Source: Platanthera guangdongensis (taxonomy: Eukaryota > Streptophyta > Magnoliopsida > Asparagales > Orchidaceae). Taken from it: a DNA stretch of 64,000 nt. Each line of letters starts with the position of its first letter. Within the stretch, counting starts at the first letter, position 1. The DNA lies in assembly GCA_039583875.1 (NCBI GenBank), contig CM077165.1:70048757-70112756 (forward strand), written 5' to 3'. The notes beneath the pieces were generated by a model. That model did no database searches and was not told the origin of the DNA. It worked only from the letters and a program-made list of their open reading frames with translations. The position numbers and the translations under genes are program-made. This document shows, piece by piece, positions 1 through 11,395 of this stretch.

Positions 1-2911
1 CTAAGGCCAGTTTGTGCGAGGTTCCGATTGTGGCAGAATTTACAGATGTGTTTCCCACAGATCTCTCTGGGCTACCACCCCAGCGGGAGATTGACTTCAC
101 AATTGAGTTGGTGCCAGGTGCAAAACCTGTGGCCCGCTCGCCATATCGCGTTGTGCCAAAAGAGATGGCTGAATTGAAGGTTCAACTCCAAGAAATGTTG
201 GAGCAAGGTTATATACGCCCAAGTATGTCACCTTGGAGCGCGCCTGTGCTTTTTGTAAAGAAGAAAGACGGTGGGTTGCGGTTGTGTATCGATTACCGTG
301 AACTGAATAAGCTGACCGAGAAGAATAAGTATCTGATACCCCGGATTGATGAGTTGTTCGATCAGCTGGTGGGATCGACCGTCTATTCGAAGTTGGACCT
401 GAAGTCTGGTTATTACCAGTTAAGAATTCGGGAAGGTGACATTCCCAAAATCGCATTTGGAACGCGTTATGGGCACTATGAGTTCACAGTCATGCCATTT
501 GGACTGTGCAATGCGCCCTCGGTGTTTATGGATCTGATGCATCATATTTTTCGCGAGTACCTGGATCTGTTTGTGATAGTGTTCATTGATGACATCCTGG
601 TGTACTCGAAGTCCAAAGCTGAACATGAGATTCACTTGCGGTTGGTGTTGAACACGTTGAGGCAAAATCAGCTCTATGCCAAGTTCTCGAAGTGCGAGTT
701 TTGGCTGTCGTCAGTAGCATTTTTGGGCCATGTGGTGAGTGGAGCGGGCATTGCAGTGGATCCAGCGAAGATAAGGGCCATACAGGAGTGGCCAATGTTG
801 TCTTCCGTGGCCGAGGTCAGGAGTTTCCTTGGACTTGCGGGCTACTATAGAAGATTTGTGGAAAACTTCTCGCGGATCGCGTTGCCGCTAACCACACTGA
901 CGCGAAAAGATCAAAAGTTTGTTTGGACGCTAGAGTGCGCACGAGCTTTTGAAGAGCTGAAGGTTCGGTTGACCACGGCGCCGGTGTTGTCTTCGCCACG
1001 TGGAACTGATGGATTTGTAATTTATAGTGATGTCTCAGGGAGCGGCTTAGGCTGCGTTCTTCTGCAGAGCGGAAAGGTTATTGCTTATGGCTCACGCCAG
1101 CTGAAGGTGCACGAGCGAAATTATCCCGTCCATGATTTGGAACTAGCGGCGGTGATTTTTGCACTCAAGTTGTGGCGACACTACCTTTATGGTGTAAAGG
1201 TGGAGATCTATACCGATCATAAGAGCTTCAAGTATCTTTTGGAGCAGAAAGACTTGAACATGCGACAACGAAGGTGGTTGGAGTTCCTTGGGGACTACAC
1301 TTTCGAGATTCACTATACGCCCGGGAAGGGGAATGTTGTCGCGGATGCCTTGAGTCGGCGGATTCCGGCTAGAGCGAATTGGTTACAAAGGCATGATAAA
1401 CGCCTTATCCGGGAGTTGGAGGCGTTAGAGATCTATTGTGTTGACAAGAGTTCCACTGCCACTGCATGTTTGAACTGGACCAAGGTGCAATGTGACCTTG
1501 CGGACCGAGTTCGACGGGCAACGGAGTTGGATGACGATCTCTTACGCTATGTGAATGAAGGGCCAGAGGGCAAATTCACCTGGATTGACGATCTTTTGCG
1601 AAAAGAGGACCGTTTGTGCGTCCCAAATGTGGGGAAACTGAGGGAAGAACTGATGTATGAAGCGCATTATACAAAGTATTCCATTCACCCCGGGAGCACA
1701 AGATGTTCAACGATATGAAGAAGCTTTTCTGGTGGCCAGGGCTCAAGAAAGATGTTGCCCTTTATGTAGCTAAATGTCAAACATGTGCGATGGTGAAGGC
1801 GGAATGCCAAAAGCCGGGCGGTTATCTAAAGTCACTGTCAATCCCAGAGTGGAAATTTGATGATATTTCCATGGATTTTGTGCACGGGTTGCCAAGATCG
1901 CAGCGAGGAAATGATTCCATTTGGGTGATTGTGGACCGGCTAACTAAAGTGGCACATTTTCTCCCGAACAGGCGGGATGATTCAGTTGAAAGTTTGGCAA
2001 AGATATATGTTGACCAGATTGTGCGGCTTCACGGTGTTCCTCGGAGCATCGTCAGTGATCGAGATGGGCGATTCACGTCAAATGATTGGAGGCTAGTTCA
2101 TCGACTGTTGGGCACGAAGTTGACTTTCAGTACGGCCTTTCATCCCCAAACGGATGGTCAAACTGAACGTACCAACAGAACAATGGAGGACATGCTCCGA
2201 ATGTGCGCCCTTGACTTCGGAAAGAGATGGGAAGATCATCTTTATATGGTCGAGTTTGCATATAATAACAGCTACTAGGCGAGCATTGGGATGGCACCAT
2301 ATGAAGCTCATTATGGAAGGAAGTGTCGTACTCCTTTGGCTTGGATAGAAGCGGGCGAAGCTCGGGTTGTTAAACCAAATGAGGTTGAGGAAGCAAACTC
2401 AACCATACGGACGATTCGAGAGCGATTGCTTATTGATCAAGATCGACAAGCGAAGTACTACAACGCCAAGCACCGGAACGTGGAATTTGCGGTTGGAGAT
2501 TGGGTCTACTTGAAGATCATGCCATTCAAAGGTGTCTCCAGGATTCGACGATTGAAAAAGTTGAGTCCAAGATATTTGGGTCATTTTGAAGTGGTTGAGC
2601 GAGTGGGCGAAGCGGCTTATCGGCTAGCTCTGTCGGCAGACTTGGGTGGATTACATGATGTCTTTCACATCTCGGTGCTTCGGAAGGCCGTGAAAGATCC
2701 AGCTCAAGTGATCGTGGATGATCGTGTGCCAGTGGAGTATGGGATAACAACGAAAGTTAGACCCATTCAGATCGAAGATCGAGCCGAGAAACAGTTGCGG
2801 AACAAGGCGGTCACCATGGTAAAAGTCCGGTGGGACAATTGTGGCCGTGAAGAACTGTCATGGGAGCGAGAGCAAACCATGCGCGAAGAGTTCCCTGAGC
2901 TGTTTGTGTAA
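1..2911 (+). pseudogene. Gypsy A polyprotein fragment: RT, RNase H, integrase, chromodomain
   Basis: The start is cut by the window edge; the frame is open from base 3. RT shows the KKKDGGLR and CIDYRELNK blocks and the FIDD catalytic site at about 582-593. RNase H shows YSD, DLELAA, YTDHKS and the ADALSRR end (about 1370). Integrase has the H-H-C-C finger and D, D, E residues ([20 protein letters not shown]). The C-terminus ends in a Tekay-type degenerate chromodomain (PIQIEDRAEKQL to WEREQTM). Two breaks are visible against copy B: loss of one base near 1701 inside the integrase zinc finger shifts the frame, and CAG to TAG at 2276-2278 stops it. Would act in the cytoplasmic particle and nucleus; now inactive. 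Confidence 0.93.
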
Positions 2912-3017
2912 AATAGAGAGAGGATGTTGTAACATAAAATTTTGTCTGTTGTAACATATTTCTTGTTGTTTACTGTTACCTTCCTGTGTCTGAATTTCGA
3001 GGACGAAATTTCTTGTA

Positions 3018-3029
3018 GGAGGGGAGGAT
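3018..3029 (+). other. Polypurine tract of gypsy A
   Basis: AGGAGGGGAGGA lies directly before the LTR start TGTAACA, preceded by the CGAGGACGAAATTTC block usual in this clade. It primes plus-strand DNA synthesis. Confidence 0.85.
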
Positions 3030-3064
3030 TGTAACAGCCCAAAGTTCGGAAACAGGAAATTTTT

Positions 3065-3660
3065 GGGTGACACGGCCTGGGACACGGGCGTGTCCCAGGG
3101 CGTGTCAGCTGACACGGCCTGCGACACGGGCGTGTCGCAGGGCATGTCGAGGTATGTCGACGATCGGGCTTTATCTCGACGATTTTTCGCTCGACGATGT
3201 GTCGAGAGGGGGGCACACGGCCCAGGACACGGGCATGTCCAAGGCCGTGTCGTGTGCTCGACGACTTTATCTCGACGATCGTCGAGTGTCGAGACGTGGG
3301 TGTCGAGTGTTGAGAAGTTGCACACGGCCTGTGACACGGGCGTGTCACAGGGCGTGTCAAATCTGGTCGACGAACTCAGCCCGCCGAAGGATTTCGACAG
3401 GGCGTGTCTTTGTGCCGTGTCAGGGCACACGGCCTGGGACACGGGCGTGTCACAGGCCGTGTGAAGTCTCGGGATGATTTGGGATTTTTTTCGCCCAGGC
3501 ACACGGCCACAGACACGGGCGTGTTCGAAGGCGTATTGGTGACACGGCCCATGAAACGGGCGTGTCCCATGGGCGTGTCACTGGTTTGGATAAGTCGGTT
3601 GACCACCGCTTGAGGCAAACGGCCGGGCACACGGCCGTGTCCGAGGCCGTGTCGGGTCAA
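3065..3660. repeat. Palindrome array: GACACGGGCGTGTC and CTCGACGATCGTCGAG words
   Basis: About ten copies of ACACGG-CC/GACACGGGCGTGTC/GGCCGTGT, each able to fold on itself, are interleaved with TCGACGA words, including the perfect 16-bp palindrome CTCGACGATCGTCGAG at 3271-3286. It lies in the presumed U3. The same array is at 10577-11120 in the next LTR. Confidence 0.85.
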
Positions 3661-4226
3661 AATCTGTGTTTTTGGCAAAATCGTGGTCGTCCATTCCTTC
3701 AGCTGGGATCCAAGGGCTGAAGCTTCTTTCTCTTTTTCCTAAAGGCCGAAAACTGAGAAGTGATTCTCATTTGTTTTGGCCTTGATCTTTCTTCAAGGTA
3801 AGAGAGAAAGAGAGAGAGAAAGGAGGAGGAAGAAGGAAAGGGGGCTGCTGCTGGTGGTGTTGCTGGTTACCGACGAGAAATCCGAAGCCGGCATTGCGGA
3901 GGAAACGCTCTTGCGAGTCTTGCAAGCAAGCTTTGTGGTCATGGCACCGAAGCGGTCGTCAAGGGTAACGACTCTTCTTCCTAGCCATGTGAAGGCTTCT
4001 TTTTGGCATAGCTTTGTGATTTCCCCCACCAAGAGGTGGCTGATTTTGGAAATCTTTGGGTGGATGCTTGAAATCCCCTTTGTTAGCATATAGATCCGGA
4101 AATGGAGTACGGAATAGGCATGCTGTGTGAAGCCCATCTGGACAGGTTGGTCTGGATTGGTGATGTTGCATACGAACCGGAGAAGAATCCGTGATAACGT
4201 GTAGTGTAAGGAGTCTACGGGTTATA

Positions 4227-4502
4227 CCTGCGAAAAGGAGTAGCAGGAAGTACTGGGGTGGTAGCCCAGGAAAAAATAGCCATGTGATGTTTTGGGTCCA
4301 ACCTGTGAATGAGGCACAGGAAGTACTGGTGTGACCAGGAAAGGCCCTTTTGTGATGCTTGATGTCATAGGATGTCCACCTGTGAAGCGAGTAACAGGAA
4401 GTACTGGCATGATAGCTAGGAAAGACCCCTGACATTTGTGCTTGTGCGGTGTCCACCTGTGAAAAGAGTCACAGGAAGTACTGGGAGGCCCAGGAAAGAC
4501 CC
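4227..4502 (+). repeat. Hairpin array in gypsy A LTR (four units)
   Basis: Four units each hold a stem CCTGY/RCAGG followed by GAAGTA, usually a second stem CTGG/CCAG, then GAAA. Stem 1 is CCTGC (4227-4231) with GCAGG (4243-4247) in unit 1, but CCTGT with ACAGG in units 2 (4302, 4316), 3 (4379, 4394) and 4 (4456, 4471), so the pair changes C:G to T:A and stays paired. In unit 3 the second stem is degraded. Corresponding arrays are at 11678-11960 and 13134-13420. Transcription is inferred from position, not shown. Confidence 0.72.
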
Positions 4503-5520
4503 GCTGTTGTGCTAAGGAAATGGGTATCGAGATATGCCCAGGCTTGAATGCCAAGAACAGGATTGGTGAGACCGACCCGCGTCTTTGATATAGCCATGAG
4601 TACGCTGTACTCGTAGAAGGCAAGGCGATTTGAGCAACGGGGGGTGGAGGATCCGACCTGCGCTATGTCCGTCCGACGTGAGACCAAAAGGTGCGGTTTG
4701 TTGGAGCGCATAGCAAGAGTCTTCGGCCTGCGCGTCATGACACAATGGGGGGCTACGGGCCATCCCGGTGTAGGAAGACTAACTCCGGCTGCACGCCATG
4801 GAGTAAATGCTCAAGAGATTTACCGTTGGGTGATGACCCTGATACGGTGGTGGGCAAGAGATTTGCCGGAACACCAAGAATGTGCCCTGAGTGCACGGAC
4901 CGTTGGGCCGGGTGGCGAACGGTTGTGATGGCTTGTGTGCGTGAAAGCACATTTTAATGCTATATATATTGTCATCCTTGTGATTTGCTATGCCTGCAGG
5001 GAAGAATACCGCTGCCCCGAGAGAAGGGGTAGGGTCGTTATAATTTGGTCAGCTGAACGTTGACCGTTGCTTTTGTTTGCCACCGTTGGGTGGATTGTCC
5101 CTATACAGGTGCTGGAGAGCCGAGCGGGACGCATAGAGGTTGATGTTCCTGCTGCTGTTGCTGCTACTACTGCTAGCCCTCGAAGGCTATCTGTGTTGTT
5201 GTGTGTGTTTTCTTTTATTGTGGTCGGCCTGCGCGCCAATTTTGTTTAGGCCACTATTTGAAAGATATGTAAGGCCATAAGGCCAAATCTTTTGACTTGT
5301 TGTAAGACATTCCTATATTGTATAAAATGTGGAGTTTTATGTTTGGACATTCATGAGGAGTTCAAGTTGTAGTCTAAGCTTCCGCTAGAATGATTTGTGA
5401 TAGGTGCGATGCGCTACTCTGGTATCATCATGTACCTTCACCGCCTGTTTTGTGATATATACTGTGGGGCCCCGGCCGGACCTTCTAGAATATACCATAT
5501 GAACGGATGGGGTTGTTACA

Positions 5521-5655
5521 GACGTTGCGGAGGAAAAGGTCTTGTGATTAAGACTCCCAAAACAGCCACCTCTTGGTGGGGGAATCACAATCATATGCCA
5601 AAAGGAAGCCTCCACATGGCTAGGAAGAAAAGTCGTTTCCCTTGAAGCCCTCTTA
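5521..5655. repeat. Scrambled LTR scrap where the B primer-binding site should be
   Basis: Right after the LTR end, 5523-5550 is a direct copy of LTR interior (as at 11343-11372) and 5551-5652 is an inverted copy of the stretch seen at 12863-12965. No TGGTATCAGA is present. Element B therefore has no tRNA primer-binding site next to this LTR. Likely a template-switch product of reverse transcription (inference). Confidence 0.82.
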
Positions 5656-5838
5656 GGAAAAGGTCGACTTCTTTTGTGGGGTGTCGCGCACGTGTTGTGC
5701 AAACCACATTTTTGTGATTGAACACCTGAATGTCCATGATAGGAATGCAACGTTGTGTGTTTGAGGAACCTGCGTGTTCTTATTTTGTGTTGTTTGCTTG
5801 GGTACGACCGCCAATGTGTGTGTATTGTCCACCTTTAG
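5656..5838 (+). other. Untranslated leader of gypsy B
   Basis: No coding signal is seen. The stretch lies between the LTR scrap and the first gag codon, which fits an element leader. Confidence 0.5.
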
Positions 5839-6903
5839 GTGACACGGAGTGGAGCTGGGCCGTCTGAGCCCCAACATTCTGATGAAAGTACGGCACCAGC
5901 CGTGGTGCCTACACCTCCACCGTCTGCGGAACATGTGTGTTTAGTTGTGGAGGCTTTATTTACCATGATCCAAGGACAGCCACTGAGGCAGGAGCAACCG
6001 GCTGTGAGGCCAGAACAGGTGGCGGCAAGGCCTGAACCTGTAGTGGATGTGGCTCCTCGAGCAGCTGAGAAGCAGCTAACGCGGTTTATGAGTTTCCATC
6101 CGCCTACGTTCTCGGGAGCGGGAACTCCGACGCAGGCTGAGGATTGGCTATCGCGCGTCAAGCAAGTCATGACGGCGATTGGAACGGCAGAGAATCAGAA
6201 AGTCACCCTAGCTACTTTCTTGCTTGAAGGAGAGGCTAGATTGTGGTGGGATGAGATGGAGTTGCATCACTTGGTGGGTCGTCCTTTAACCCAAGTATCG
6301 ATGGAAGACTTCTCACGACTCTTCCTAGCGAAGCACCTTCCTGCGGCTCAGCGGATAGCCATGGAAAATGAGTTCCAAAGGCTGACCCAAGGTGATGGCA
6401 GTATTGACGCGTACCTGCATGAATTTACTCGCTTGGGGCGATATGCGGGTTCTATTTTTGCTAATGAGCAGAGGAAGACCAATCAGTTCTATGAAGGATT
6501 GAGGGACGAGCTGAGGTTCCTGGTGTCGAGTTCAGTGAACCAAGGTTTCCAAGCGTTGGTTGACACTGCGAGCGCGCTGGAAAAGGATATGAAGAGGGTG
6601 CAGGGGAAGAGAGCTTTTGCTGTATCGCAATCGAAGTGGAAGGCGCCCCGATCTGGGAAACCATTTTATAAGAAGAGATGGGGCAAGAAGTCCAAGACAA
6701 GTGGACAAGCTCCTTCATCAGTTGCAACGGGAGCAACGTTAGGGGCTACCTCCAAGGCAGATACTCGTATCTGCTTCAATTGTGTCCGGATGGGGCATAT
6801 TGCGCGAGATTGTCGGATGCCATCAAAGAGTGAAAAGAAGGCGGGAGTATCTTATGCGGAAAAAGGAAAGGCGGTAGTGGATTCCTCTGCCTCGCAGGCG
6901 TAA
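5839..6903 (+). CDS. Gypsy B Gag (capsid/nucleocapsid)
   Basis: 354 codons without an internal stop. A Pro/Ala-rich N-terminus is followed by a retrotransposon gag domain (about residues 95-250; DWLSRVKQVM, EARLWWDEM, FQRLTQGDGSIDAYLHEF), a Lys-rich stretch and one CCHC zinc knuckle CFNCVRMGHIARDC near residue 315. The product would form the virus-like particle and bind element RNA. The first codon is GTG where an ATG would be expected, probably a lost start; the next in-frame ATG is at about residue 43. It ends at TAA 6901-6903, just upstream of an intron-like segment. It is the best preserved ORF of the window. Confidence 0.9.
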   Translation: MTRSGAGPSEPQHSDESTAPAVVPTPPPSAEHVCLVVEALFTMIQGQPLRQEQPAVRPEQVAARPEPVVDVAPRAAEKQLTRFMSFHPPTFSGAGTPTQAEDWLSRVKQVMTAIGTAENQKVTLATFLLEGEARLWWDEMELHHLVGRPLTQVSMEDFSRLFLAKHLPAAQRIAMENEFQRLTQGDGSIDAYLHEFTRLGRYAGSIFANEQRKTNQFYEGLRDELRFLVSSSVNQGFQALVDTASALEKDMKRVQGKRAFAVSQSKWKAPRSGKPFYKKRWGKKSKTSGQAPSSVATGATLGATSKADTRICFNCVRMGHIARDCRMPSKSEKKAGVSYAEKGKAVVDSSASQA

Positions 6904-6961
6904 CCCCGGGTATACAATCTTGGCCTGCAGGAGGCCATCAAGCAGAGTGACGTTGTCACAG

Positions 6962-7052
6962 GTATGAGTTTAGTTTTGCATATGCTATTGTTTGTATGCT
7001 TTACTTCATGCATATATGTTTGCGGTTTGTGTGTGTGGCATGATGGTCACAG
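6962..7052 (+). other. Intron-like 91-nt segment between gag and protease of gypsy B
   Basis: A strong donor context (ACAG then GTATGAGT) and a T/G-rich body end in GGTCACAG before GC. Leaving out exactly 6962-7052 puts the frame downstream of the gag stop in register with the protease frame. The word GTCACAGG flanks both ends, so an insertion with an 8-bp duplication is the alternative. The gag TAA (6901) would still have to be bypassed. Confidence 0.5.
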
Positions 7053-10000
7053 GCTTTGTGATGATTCGGGACACGCTGGCGCGAGCACTGTTTGATACAG
7101 GTGCGTCGCATTCTTTTCTGTCTAGCGAGTTTATAGCGCGGCTTGGGATACCTAGTCGGGCAAATACAGATAGCGTCAGAGTGGTTTTGCAGAATGGCTG
7201 TTGGATGCATGGGGATCAAACTTGCGATGTGGCGGTTCAGTTAGGAAGTCGGGATTTCAGTTTAACTGCAGTTGTTTTGCCAATATCAGAATTCGACGTG
7301 ATTTTTGGGATGGATTGGCTTGCGGAGCAACATGCTATGATTGATTGCCAGTCCAAAGAGATCACTTTGGGCCAAAATACCGAACAGGAGACAAAGTTCG
7401 CGGGTATGCGAGGAGTAGGCGGGACATTGATGTCTGCACTCCAGATAGTCAAAGCTGTTCGGAAGGGTGCGGAGTGTTACTTCGCACTGATTCAGGCTGT
7501 TGAGCCTAAGGCCAGTGTGTGCGAGGTTCCGATTGTGGAGGAATTTACAGATGTGTTTCCCACAGATCTCCCTGGGCTACCACCCCAGCGGGAGATTGAC
7601 TTCACAATCGAGTTGGTGTCAGGTGCGAAACCTATGGCCCGCTCGCCATATCGCGTCGCGCCAAAAGAGATGGTTGAATTGAAGTTCCAATTGCAAGAAT
7701 TGCTGGAGCAAGGTTATACACGCCCAAGCATGTCAACTTGGAGCGCGCCTGTGCTTTTTGTAAAGAAGAAAGATGGTGGGTTGCGGTTGTGTATTGATTA
7801 CCGTGAACTGAATAAGCTGACCGAGAAGAATAAGTATCTGATACCCCGGATAGATGAGTTATTCGATCGGCTGGTGGGCTCGACCGTGTATTCGAAGTTG
7901 GACCTGAAGTCTGGTTATCACCAGTTGAGAATTCGGGAAGGTGACATTCCTAAAACCGCATTTGGAACGCGTTATGGGCACTATAAGTTCACAGTCATGC
8001 CATTTGGACTGTGCAATGCGCCCTCGGTGTTTATGGATCTGATGCACCGTATTTTTAGAGAGTACCTGGATCTGTTTGTGATAGTATTCATTGATGACAT
8101 CCTGGTGTACTCGAAGTCAAAAGCTGAGCATGAGACTCACTTGCGGTTGGTATTGAACACGTTGAGGCAAAATCAGCTCTATGCCAAGTTCTCGAAGTGC
8201 GAGTTTTGTCTATCGGCAGTGGCATTCCTAGGCCATGTGGTGAGTGGAGCGGGCATTGCAGTGGATCCAGCGAAGATAAGGGCCATACAGGAGTGGCCAA
8301 TGTTGTCTTCCGTGGCCGAGGTCAGGAGTTTCCATGGACTTGCGGGCTACTATCGAAGATTTGTGGAAAACTTCTCGCGGATTGCTTTGCCGCTAACCAC
8401 GTTGACACGAAAAGATCAGAAGTTCATTTGGACGCCAGAGTGCGCACGAGCTTTTGAAGAGCTGAAGGTTCGGTTGACCACGACACCGGTGTTGTCTTCG
8501 CCATGTGGAACCGATGGATTTGTGATTTATAGTGATGCCTCAGGGAGCGGCTTAGGCTGCGTTCTTCTGCAAAATGGAAAGGTAATTGCTTATGACTCAC
8601 GCCAGCTGAAGGTGCACGAGCGAAATTATCCCGTCCATGACTTGGAACTAGCGGCGGTGATTTTTGCACTCAAGTTGTGGCGGCACTACCTTTATGGAGT
8701 GAAGGTGGAGATCTATACAGATCATAAGAGCCTCAAGTACCTATTGGAGCAGAAAGATTTGAATATGCGACAACGAAGGTGGTTGGAGTTCCTTGGGGAC
8801 TACACTTTCGAGATTCACTATATGACCGGGAAGGGGAATGTTGTCGTGGATGCCTTGAGTCGGCGGGTTCCGGCTAGAGCAAATTGGTTACAAAGGCATG
8901 ATGAACATCTTATCCAGGAGCTGGAGGCGTTGGAGATTTATTGTGTTGACAAGAATTCCACTGCCACTGCATGTTTGAACTGGACCGAGGTGCAATGTGA
9001 CCTTGCGGACCGAGTTCGACGGGCAACGGAGTTGGATGAAGATCTCTTACGCTATGTGAACGAAGGGCAAGAAGGCAAATTCTCCTGGAATGACAGTCTT
9101 TTGCGAAAAGAGGCCCGTTTGTGCGTCCCGAATGTGGGGAAATTGAGGGAAGAACTCATGTATGAAGCACATTATACAAAGTATTCCATTCACCCCGGGA
9201 GCACGAAGATGTTCAATGATATGAAGAAGCTTTTCTGGTGGCCAGGGCTCAAGAAAGATGTTGCCCTTTATGTATCCAAATGCCAAACATGTGCGATGGT
9301 GAAGGCGGAATGCCAAAAGCCGGGTGGTTATTTGAAGTCACTGCCGATCCCAGAGTGGAAATTTGATGATATTTCCATGGATTTTGTGCATGGGTTGCCG
9401 AGATCGCAGCGAGGAAATAATTCCATTTGGGTGATTGTTGACCGGCTAACGAAAGTGGAACATTTTCTCCCGAACAGGCGGGATGATTCAGTTGAAAGTT
9501 TGGCAAAGTTGTATGTTGACCAGATTGTACGGCTTCACGGTGTTCCTCGGAGCATCGTAAGTGATCGAGATGGGCGATTCACGTCAAATGATTGGAGGCT
9601 AGTTCACCGACTGTTGGGCACGAAGTTGACTTTCAGTACGACCTTTCATCCCCAAACGGATGGCCAAACTAAGCGTACCAACAGAACAATGGAGGACATG
9701 CTCCGAATGTGCGCCCTCGACTTCGGCAAGAGATGGGAAGATCATCTCTATATGGTAGAGTTTGCATATAATAACAGCTACCAGGCGAGCATTGGAATGG
9801 CACCATATGAAGCTCTATATGGAAGGAAGTGTCGTACTCCCTTGGCTTGGGTAGAAGCGGGTGAAGCTCGAGTTTTTAAACCAAATGAGGTTGCGGAAGC
9901 AAATTCTACCATACGAACGATTCGAGAGAAGCTACTTATTGCTCAAGATCGACAAGCTAAGTACTACAATGTCAAACACCAAAACGTGGAATTTGCGGTT

Positions 10001-10440
10001 GGCGATTGGGTCTACTTGAAGATCAAGCCATTCAAAGGTGTCTCACGGATTCGACGATTGAAAAGTTTGAGTCCAAGATATTTGGGTCCTTTTGAAGTGG
10101 TTGAGCGAGTCGGAGAAACGGCCTATCGGCTAGCTCTATCGGCAGACTTGGGAGGATTACATGATGTATTTCACATCTCGGACTTCGGAAGGCCGTTAAA
10201 GATCCAGCCCAAGTGATCGCGGATGATCGTGTGCCAGTGGAGTATGGGCTAACAACGAGAGTTAGACCCATTCAGATCGAAGATCGAGCCGAGAAACAGT
10301 TGCGGAACAAGACGGTCGGCATGGTGAAAGTCCGATGGGACAACTACGGCCGTGAAGAACTGACATGGGAGCGAGAGCAAACCATGCAAGAAGAGTTCCC
10401 CGAGTTGTTTTTGTACTCTGTGGAGAGTTTTATGTTGTAA
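7053..10440 (+). pseudogene. Gypsy B polyprotein: protease, RT, RNase H, integrase, chromodomain
   Basis: One frame is open to 10216. The aspartic protease shows [10 protein letters not shown] near 7090. RT has [19 protein letters not shown] and FIDDILVYS. RNase H has YSDAS, DLELAA, YTDHKS and DALSRR. Integrase has the H-H-C-C finger and the two Asp motifs. The third catalytic residue is changed: copy A reads GQTER, here GQTKR (codon AAG, about 9670). One base is lost near 10181 against copy A, so the frame ends at 10216 and the chromodomain (WEREQTM, FPELF) continues in another frame to 10440. It is the youngest-looking pol of the window, yet neither priming (no PBS) nor integration should work. 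Confidence 0.92.
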
Positions 10441-10525
10441 CATAAACATTTGAATGTTATAACAGTTTGGTTGCTGGTTACTTGTTGCCTTCCTGTGTCT
10501 AAATTTTGCTGACGAAATTTATTGT

Positions 10526-10538
10526 AGGAGGGGAGGAT
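10526..10538 (+). other. Polypurine tract of gypsy B
   Basis: AGGAGGGGAGGAT directly precedes the LTR start TGTAACA, as in element A. Confidence 0.85.
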
Positions 10539-10576
10539 TGTAACAGCCTGATTTTCTCAGTAGGCCAAAATTTGGG

Positions 10577-11120
10577 TGACACGGCCTGGGACACGGGCGT
10601 GTCCCAGGGCGTGTCCTGCGTGTGTAGAGTGTCGAGAGGATTAGTTGACATTTTTCACTCGACGATGTGTCGAGAGAAGGCACACGGCCAAGGACACGGG
10701 CGTGTCCAAGGACGTGTCGTGTGCTCCACGAATTTTGCTCGACGATCGTCGAGTGTCAAGATGTGGTCGTCGAGTGTCGAGAGATGGGTGCACACCGCCT
10801 GTGACATGTGCATGTCACTTCGGTTCGACGAACTCAGCCCGACGAAATTTTGCGCTAGGGCGTGTCTTCGTGTCGTGTCTGGGCACACGGCCGGGGACAC
10901 GGGCGTGTCACAGGCCGTGTGAGTCTCGGGCGATTTTGGGATTATTTTCGTCGATGAACACGGCCACAGACACGGGCGTGTCTGAAGGCGTGTTGGGTGA
11001 CACGGCCTATGACACGAGCGTGTCCCATAGGAGTGTCACTGGTTTGGATAAGTCGGTTGACCACCGCTTGAGGCACACGGCCTGGGACACGGGCATGTCA
11101 CAGGCCGTGTCAGGCAAAAA
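10577..11120. repeat. CACGGGCGTGTC / TCGACGA palindrome array (second LTR)
   Basis: Same words as 3065-3660, with CTCGACGATCGTCGAG at 10738-10753. Several units carry transitions that weaken the palindromes. Confidence 0.82.
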
Positions 11121-11395
11121 TCAGCTTTTCTGGCGTTTTTGTGGTCGTCCATTCCTTTAGCCTGGATCCAAAGGCTGATCTTCTTTCCTCTTTTCCTAAA
11201 GGCCGAAAACTGAGAACATATTCTCATTTTGCTTAAGCCTTCATCTTTCTCCAAGTTAAAGAGAGAAAGGGAGAGGAAGAAGAAGGAAGAAGAAGAAGGG
11301 ATGTGCTGGTGGAGCTTGAGACTATCAAGCTGCATTCTGAGGACGACGTTGCGGAGGAAAAGGTCTTGTGATTCGTTCAAGCTAGCTTGGAGCTT

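Larger units (their letters stand above)
3030..5520 (+). repeat. LTR of gypsy A/B (2491 bp)
   Basis: Begins TGTAACA right after the polypurine tract and ends TGTTACA at 5520, a perfect 7-bp terminal inverted repeat. It aligns with 10539-14436 except for the rearrangement there. Layout: CACGGGCGTGTC palindrome array (3065-3660), GA-rich stretch (3795-3842), hairpin array (4227-4502), then U5. It serves as 3' LTR of A and sits where the 5' LTR of B should be. Open frames inside it recur in all LTR copies and on both strands of the inverted copy; they are not genes. Confidence 0.92.

Noticed and set aside
4644..4928. Recurrent open frame of about 80-95 codons, also at 12432-12671 (-), 13504-13838 (+) and others
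   Set aside because: It is the same LTR segment in several copies and both orientations. Frames appear in more than one phase and no domain is recognisable, so it is non-coding LTR sequence.
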